A stretch of 64,000 bases of DNA from Sesamum alatum (taxonomy: Eukaryota > Streptophyta > Magnoliopsida > Lamiales > Pedaliaceae), in the NCBI GenBank assembly GCA_034509735.1, contig JACGWO010000010.1, positions 13,963,193 through 14,027,192 on the forward strand, in the 5' to 3' direction. Positions 57,990 to 64,000 of this stretch are shown in pieces (the stretch's first letter is position 1; every line of letters starts with the position of its first letter). The notes under the pieces were generated by a model that worked only from the letters and a program-made list of their open reading frames with translations, was not told where the DNA came from and searched no databases. A program made the position numbers and the translations under genes.

Positions 57990-60370
57990 TGTCGTGGACC
58001 AATTCTAATTTCAGGACATCCCAATATCTTCTGTCATTATAGGTTGGAAAGACTTAGAATACGTCATTCTGTACAGCATTAAATTGTAGTATTTCTTAAC
58101 CATAGATGCAATATTAAGTTTATATGCAACACATACCTTTTGAGCGTGAGAGCAAGGGATTCCAAGTTGACTCCAGTTGCCACATGAACACTCCCGCTTG
58201 GTAATTTTGAAAACTTGGGTATTACACCCCTATTCATGATAGTGTTTCGTAACTACTGAGGTGGATTGTTCAAACTGATTAAATCTCATTACCTCATGCT
58301 CTATAGATTTTTCGGACCAACGTTTGAACAATTTGTATCCATAGTCCGTTCACAGTTGATTGTTATTTAACAATGCACTACTCTTTGTCATCCTCTCGTA
58401 GAAATAAAAGACCAAACGATTTTGGCTTTATACTTCTTATCTCGTTCATAATGCGATTAAATTTTCTGATTTGATATTCAGAAGCAGCTTTCCAACAAAG
58501 ATGCTTCAACTGCATATTGTTATAGAGATTGTTAAAGTTGGAACACACGTGCCTCACCCAATATCGGGGCGCACAGCAAGGAGGGACAAAATCAGGAATG
58601 TCGAGACAATTTCTCTCATGAGACCCAGATAACAATCATAAATTAGGCACACCCCAGACATCCCTCTTATAATATATTTGCCAACATCTAAAGAAATCAT
58701 TTCCAAAATAAATTAGGCACACCCCAAGCCACTTGATGGCCGGAAGGTTTTGTGCTCCCATTCAACAATTGTTCATTCATTCCAATTTTTAAAAGTGCAC
58801 ATGTACTTGGGTAGCCTTCGTACGGGCATCTCCCATGTGCCAAAAATAGTTTCACGTGCCATCTCAAATTGAACCAAGTCTTAGGGTATGATATATCGAT
58901 CCCTAATTGGTCCTTTATAGTTTGTATAACATTTTTTATCCCATATGCAAGATCATATTTAACTTGTACCAATAGTAAAGAAGCAACAAAACTTTTGTCA
59001 AGTTACAATGTTCAAGAGATATTTCATTCACAAGACACGTGTGGTCCGCCCCCCCCCCCCCCTCCCTATTTTGCACGTCCAACAACCAATATGTGCATCC
59101 TTTAGATCTCGTAGCATTCATCTGCACCACATTTCTGCAAAAGAAAATCAGACCAAGAAGTAATATTTTTTTTTCAAAATATATGCAAAAATAGATGGTT
59201 GTACAAAGACTATTACATATGCCTAGGGTGTTATGCTTACAAACGACTTTTCATGTGCTTCTTGTACTCTCAACATACTCTTGACGTGCATGTCGTATTG
59301 AGTAATCTTTCATAACTTTCATTAAATGATCTTTATTTTTGAAAATCATCCCCACGTCGAGTTTTTCTTAATTAGTGTCATAAACTTTTACATACTTTAA
59401 AGTTGGGACATTAAGGTATCTCCAGGAATGTTCGAGTAAGAATGGTATAGAACGATAGAGCATTTCATCATTGTCTATATTTAGCATAGGTGGTTCAATT
59501 GATGGTTGGTGTGATGATGACATACCTGGTGCATTCGGCCATAAAATTTATGTGAACATCATTATTGGGATCTTTGGGTGGTATTGAAAATTCAACTTCG
59601 TTTGGTTCAGAATTATGATTTGACAAATTCGCAATACTATCTGCTTGAGGATCCTCTGCAACTTCATCACGGGGAAAAAACTTTACTGCCCTATGATAGT
59701 TGTGTGAGTGGAGGGCCCAGTGCATTGAATTCCAATATTTTCAGGCCTTCTGTCACAGTAACTACATCGAGTGTATAATCATATGTGGCATATGTAAAAG
59801 CACATGCAAAGAAATTGTGATTAAAAAAAGAAAACTCTTGGTCTACTGAAAACGACATGTATTCGCCCCACTATTAATTCATCATTTGTGAATTAGCCTC
59901 ATTGAGAATTTGATTTTTTTCAACGTATACTTCCATCATTGGAGAGCTAACAACAAGGCCAAGAATTCTGCTAAGTTCTCATTATCTTGGATTTAATTTA
60001 TTACTCATATTTTTTCAATAATGTATTCTTCTTCTCGATGGAACGGCACTTTGAAATATACCATGACTATATTCAGGATTATTCAAGTGATAAGAGATAT
60101 ACAAGATCGCATGCAACATGATCAGATAGTTAAACTCATACTTAAGTACATTCATACTAACATTAATTGTGCACTAATTTACACCATTGCATTTATTCCA
60201 ATTTTGCTGGCAACCGTATGATATGAACTCAAAATGTATTAGAAAGTTGCCACCAGAATACATAATTGTGGACATCAACATGTCCTCTGATCTTCTATGC
60301 CATTGTGGAAATGCACCATCCCGAACGGGTTCTTTGCATGAGCTAAAATATTCTCGAAGTGCTAGATGAT
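57990..60370 (-). pseudogene. MULE (MuDR-type) transposase, internally deleted
   Basis: Minus-strand domains in order: an N-terminal region (about 59860-60290, with MYSGGNF and MEVYVEKNQILNE), an acidic linker (59495-59725), the MuDR domain (about 59255-59360, VGMIFKNKDHLMKVM), a zinc-binding stretch (58936-59130, GCTYWLL then DHTCL), a piece before the core (58697-58972), the core's end (58378-58635, CAPRYWVRHVCSNF, then HLCWKAASEYQIRKFN), and a C-terminal SWIM finger (58137-58216, ECSCGNWSQLGIPCSHA). The DDE part between 58972 and 58635 has collapsed into about 60 bp of duplicated sequence, so the catalytic residues are lost. Stops occur between most pieces. The protein would cut and rejoin MULE ends in the nucleus. 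No inverted repeats were found around it. Confidence 0.85.
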
Positions 60371-61340
60371 TGTGACATGAGCCTGCATCGTATCTCCCAT
60401 AAATCGCATACGGGAACAGATTGATACCTGCAACACATGATTAGTCAATGATAAGGACAATATGACACGATTGTGCATCAACCTCCCATTTTCAATGAAA
60501 TAGATACAGAAAATGGATATGTGGAGTGGTATAATAACATAACATCATTTTGTATCATCATCTGCTGAAAGACGTGTAGAAAATTCGGTACTGACCTGGA
60601 GATGCATCCACGTGGCAAATTGTGGTATGTTATCTAATAAAAACTACTTTATTTTAAACAAGTTTACCTTTCCTTTTAAAATTACATAATCGTACAATTG
60701 TCTGTGTACTTCAGCTGACCAAATGCAATCCAGTCGATTAAGCTTTGATACTAGACCACACGATATCAAGGGTCAAATCTAGTGTTGGACCGAGAGCCAT
60801 ATCTGAAAATATTTATCAAATTGCCACACATCAATGTGTAATGCAACATATGGCACATGAAAACCCAATGTCAGAACAACACAATGTTCCGATCAGATCC
60901 CACAAAAATAGGTGAAGCGGTAGCAGGAGATCTACTAGTTCAATTGAAGGATACTGGGATGGATATAGCTGGTCCATCTATTGTGCATACATATGAACTT
61001 CTACCACAAGATTACCACGTGCCTCAACCTCCACAACAAAATGATTGGTTTGAATCGGCTCCATACATGCTAAGACATACAGAAGCGTATTCCACCCAGG
61101 TTGATCTTGATCTTGATCTTGGCATTACACAAAGATATGCATCAGGATAGAATCTTTCACCAATCCGATTTTCAGCATTTAGTGCATATCGTGATCAATT
61201 GGAGCCGAGTTCTACAACACATCAAGTCGATTGCACATTACTGCCGGTAATAATGATCAAGAACAAAACGAGCCAACAAACCCAGTAAGTGAGGATAGAA
61301 GAAGACTTTAGCGCCAACGCCAACGCCAGACTTATGAGAC
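60371..61340. other. MULE flank with an unrecognised open reading frame
   Basis: The minus strand near 60371-60440 is open and may be the 5' untranslated part of the MULE. On the plus strand 60857-61150 is a 97-codon ORF with the repeat LDLDLDLG near its end and a basic stretch (RRQRQRQ in another frame) at 61300-61340. I do not recognise the protein. It could be a fragment captured by the transposon or a chance ORF. Confidence 0.35.
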
Positions 61341-61987
61341 GGACGGATTTTATTAGTGTTTATAGCTATTTTTTTTATATAATTTTTTGAAATTATTAAT
61401 TATTAAATAATCAATTAAACTTTTAATTTATTTTTAATTATGATATTTAATTCTTACTAAACATTAAATAAAATTTTAATATTATTTCTTATTAAAAATA
61501 TTTAATACACCATTATATTTACAATATTAGAATAGTAATTAACTATTAAATATCAATCAGAATTATTAAACAAATTTTAAAAAAAAATGGCCGTCATTAA
61601 GCGAGACTCCATGTACATTTTTTATATAAAAAAAAAAAAAAATCATGAGGCGTTAAGCCATTTAACTTCTCATGAAAAGATTTAAAAAACTAAAATAAGC
61701 AAACATAAGTCGTTATCCGGGAGAACGATAAACACTGTGTGCTTGCAAAATCTTTTTTTGTAACTAGTAAACATGGCATGTCGTTCTTGTCTACATATAA
61801 TAAATAGTATTTTATGTTTTAAAATACATTATAAGTAAGAAAATATATATAAAATCCAACACATCATATTTCAAAAAAAAAAAAAGAAAGAAAACAACCA
61901 ATTTAGGAGTATTATTGACATAACAAAAATTGATTTGTTGTGTAAGTAATTGCTCTTTGTTAGTAGAAAGGGAATTTTCTTTTTATA
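61341..61987. other. AT-rich intergenic DNA
   Basis: Very AT-rich with A runs at 61630-61642 and 61873-61886. No gene or clear repeat. Confidence 0.45.
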
Positions 61988-62471
61988 TCTATACTATTAT
62001 ATAAAGCAAACTCTATTTTACTAATAAACTAGACACTATGGCACGCAGTACCTGCGCACATATCTTTTAATAATATTTTTATTTTATTAAAGCTCATAAT
62101 TTATTCTTGTAAATTTTAACTTCTTATTGTCTTACAATCTCACGTATAAAAATTGTTCGATAATTTTTTTCTAATGCATTAATTATCAATAAATATTTTA
62201 CTCAAATTAAATTAAAAATTAAAAATGTTCCCAATATCTGTTATTTCTATTTCAATCAACAATAAGCTTAAACAAAATGAGAGTAAATTTTATTTTTCGA
62301 GTATATTAATTGCATGGAATTAATTTTTTTTAAAAAACTTGATTGAGTAGTTAATTCAATATGAGTAGGGAAGTTGAAGGGTATTTTTGGTATTATAATA
62401 ATTTGGTGTAGTAGTATCAAAACTACCACTTTGAGTCTATAAACCCTCTTCCCTTTATAATAGTATATAGA
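61988..62471. mobile_element. Helitron-like termini facing each other
   Basis: The plus-strand tctatactattatataaagc (61988-62007) and the minus-strand tctatatactattataaagg (complement of 62452-62471) both look like plant Helitron 5' ends (TC followed by tatactatta). They are in opposite orientation 484 bp apart. A CTRR-type 3' end with hairpin was not found between them. They are either two truncated Helitrons or a two-ended derivative. Confidence 0.45.
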
Positions 62472-62545
62472 TTACGATTAGTTGGTTACTTACACCACAA
62501 CACCAAATTTTAAAATTACCAAAAACATCCTTATGTATCTAACTA

Positions 62546-62895
62546 TCTATATACTAATATAAAAAGAAAATAATTTTTTAACTCACAAATGGTGGTTAAT
62601 GGCACCGCGATACAAATTTTTTGCATATGCCGATAATACTCCTGAGGTAGTTTTCTTTTCTTTTCTTTTTTTTTCTTTTTTTTTTAAATGCATTGTGATG
62701 GTTTATATATATAAGTTTCTTTTCAATACTAATATAAAAAGAAAAGGTCTTTTTAACTCACAAATGACGATTAATAACACCGTGACAGTAATTTTTTTGT
62801 TATGCTGATAATACCCTTAAGGTAGTTTTCTTCTTTTCTTTCTTTTTTTTAATGCATTGTGTTGGTTTATATATATAATTTTTTTTATTTACAAT
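62546..62895 (+). repeat. Tandem duplication of a Helitron-like 5' end
   Basis: The unit starting tctatatactaatat at 62546 is repeated 175 bp later (atactaatataaaaagaaaa at 62551 and 62726). Each unit ends in a polypyrimidine tract, 'aatgcattgtg' and 'ggtttatatatata'. The two copies differ at scattered sites, so the duplication is not very recent. Confidence 0.72.
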
Positions 62896-63202
62896 AAATT
62901 TAAAACGTGCAATATCATGTAGGGATGACGTGCCACGACGACTAATTAGTATAAATAAAAGCAGAAATAAGCAGCTGAATGTATATATTTTTATTGCAAA
63001 TACTTTTTTGCGGGCTTTTATTTTCTGTATTTTTCTCTGTTTTTTGGGCTTGGGCCCTCCTTTTTACTTTCTTTTTCTTTTATGGAGATGGGAAGGGAGC
63101 TCGAAAAATCCACCACCTCCCACAGTGTTTCTGAAAAAACAAACAAACAAAAACAAAAATATTAATCTCTCTTCAAGGGTGATTTCCACTATTATAAGTA
63201 AG
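62896..63202. other. Presumed 3' flank/UTR of the methyltransferase gene
   Basis: The sequence just left of the stop codon (63203-63205) should include the 3' UTR of the minus-strand gene, because the gene ends there. No strong poly-A signal was identified; 'aaaacaaacaaacaaaaac' at about 63137-63156 is simple-sequence DNA. Confidence 0.35.
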
Positions 63203-63604
63203 TCAAACAGGTTTATTGTTCTCATGCTGCAACATATACATGAAAATACCACCAGCTACAGAAACATTCAAAGACTCGAATTCTCCGGCCATTGGAATGG
63301 TCACAAGCTCACAAGCGTTCCGACTGAAATCAGAAAGACCCGCGCCTTCACTGCCTAAAACCAAGCACAGAGGCGAATCTGCTACCGAATCTGCAAAATC
63401 TTTAGAAAGCTTCATCACTGGATTCGGGTCATCACTCATTGCAGGATGGCCAGCCAACATTTTCAATTGGAATTCTTGTCTGAGAGTTTCAATGTGTCTC
63501 CAGTTACCAGAAACTATTGGCATCTGAAAGCAGGCCCCTCGACATGCTCTGAGGGCTTTGTCGTTGAAAGGATCACAACAACCAGGAAGCAGAAAGACCC
63601 CATC
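63203..63604 (-). CDS. SpoU/TrmH-family tRNA/rRNA methyltransferase, last exon
   Basis: The minus strand encodes about 133 residues up to TGA (63203-63205). It begins after an acceptor site (ccaacag, ending at 63605) with [20 protein letters not shown]. It carries [23 protein letters not shown] and [17 protein letters not shown], the SAM-binding and knot motifs (motifs 2 and 3) of SpoU methyltransferases. The enzymes of this family methylate the 2'-OH of a ribose in tRNA or rRNA with S-adenosylmethionine. This looks like the nuclear-encoded plant member similar to bacterial YsgA/TrmH; it may act in plastids or mitochondria, which is inferred. The remaining exons lie beyond 64000. No stops or frame shifts occur, so it is probably an active host gene. 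The substrate cannot be told from this exon. Confidence 0.85.
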   Translation of the reverse strand, partial: DGVFLLPGCCDPFNDKALRACRGACFQMPIVSGNWRHIETLRQEFQLKMLAGHPAMSDDPNPVMKLSKDFADSVADSPLCLVLGSEGAGLSDFSRNACELVTIPMAGEFESLNVSVAGGIFMYMLQHENNKPV

Positions 63605-64000
63605 CTGTTGGATCAAGTGAAGTATAATGCGAACAGTGAAGGGGCTAAAAATCAATTCAAGAAATGAAAATGTTCAAAATATCTGCTTTTTCTTCATTGT
63701 ATTAGATTATGTGCATGTATCATAAACACTCCTTCACATTGCATAAATGAACACTCAGCTAGGGAAATTCTTATATCTATGAAGCATGAAAGCACAGCAA
63801 ACAGTGTGATCCAACGTAGGTCTCACTGCCGATGTGACTTGGTCATCATCTTCATGCTTATACACATACTGCATATGAGACTTTTCCACTCAAGTATAGA
63901 AAGGCACTTAATAAGGGTAGATGCATATTTTACTGCTTGGTACCTTTGCATTTCAGATTCAGATAAGACACATCGATATAATTACTACCAATTATGATAT
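63605..64000 (-). other. Intron upstream of the last methyltransferase exon
   Basis: AT-rich sequence that ends, on the minus strand, in the acceptor ccaacag at 63605-63611. No second exon or donor was identified before the window edge. Confidence 0.5.

Noticed and set aside
1..64000. CRISPR array, bacterial operon or viral genome
   Set aside because: No regularly spaced short repeats with unique spacers, no dense gene packing; all large ORFs belong to plant transposable elements or their shadows.

Overview
This window is a stretch of plant nuclear DNA, almost certainly from a dicot, and about three quarters of it is transposable elements. Evidence for a plant: a Ty3/gypsy element of the Tat type with an extra RNase H, several Ty1/copia elements primed by initiator Met-tRNA, CACTA ends, a MULE transposase with a SWIM zinc finger, Helitron-like ends, a tRNA-derived SINE, and an AT-rich background with many microsatellites. 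I could not narrow the species. There is no bacterial-type gene organisation and no CRISPR array or rRNA. The only convincing host gene is the last exon of a SpoU/TrmH-family RNA methyltransferase at the right edge (63203-63604, minus strand).

Layout. 1-6145: a degenerate Ty3/gypsy Tat-like element on the minus strand (integrase, archaeal-type RNase H, RNase H, RT, protease, gag, PBS and 5' LTR from left to right); its 3' end lies off the window. 6146-15172: AT-rich intergenic DNA with two CACTA right ends, a 283-bp MITE, a repeat present twice, a 43-bp tandem array inside a probable solo LTR, a hAT-like non-autonomous element with an 8-bp target duplication, and a SINE with a 14-bp target duplication. 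15178-18303: a small copia element (LTRs 235/247 bp) with large internal deletions and an inverted-repeat element inserted next to gag.

19254-57822: a pile-up of one long-LTR copia family (LTR about 2.0-2.25 kb, beginning 'tgttagaataggtgacc'). I call the copies A to E. A (minus) has LTRs of two different subtypes. E is an integrase fragment. D (minus, 29596-54315) carries element B (plus, 30001-44350) inside its 3' LTR. B carries a minus-strand LTR-plus-RNase H fragment in its 5' LTR and a complete minus-strand solo LTR in its 3' LTR. D also carries a plus-strand solo LTR in its integrase region. C (plus, 54316-57822) is truncated at its 5' end. Every coding region has stops, frameshifts or deletions, so none of these copies is autonomous as read here.

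57823-64000: a broken MULE transposase on the minus strand that has lost its DDE core, an unrecognised 97-codon plus-strand ORF, a cluster of Helitron-like 5' ends, and the methyltransferase exon with part of its upstream intron.

I found no undescribed gene system. The most unusual signals are non-coding and belong to the copia family: a near-palindrome repeated at an 81-82 bp interval in the leaders of three copies, a GC-rich block at the same place in those leaders, and the subtype-mismatched LTRs of A.
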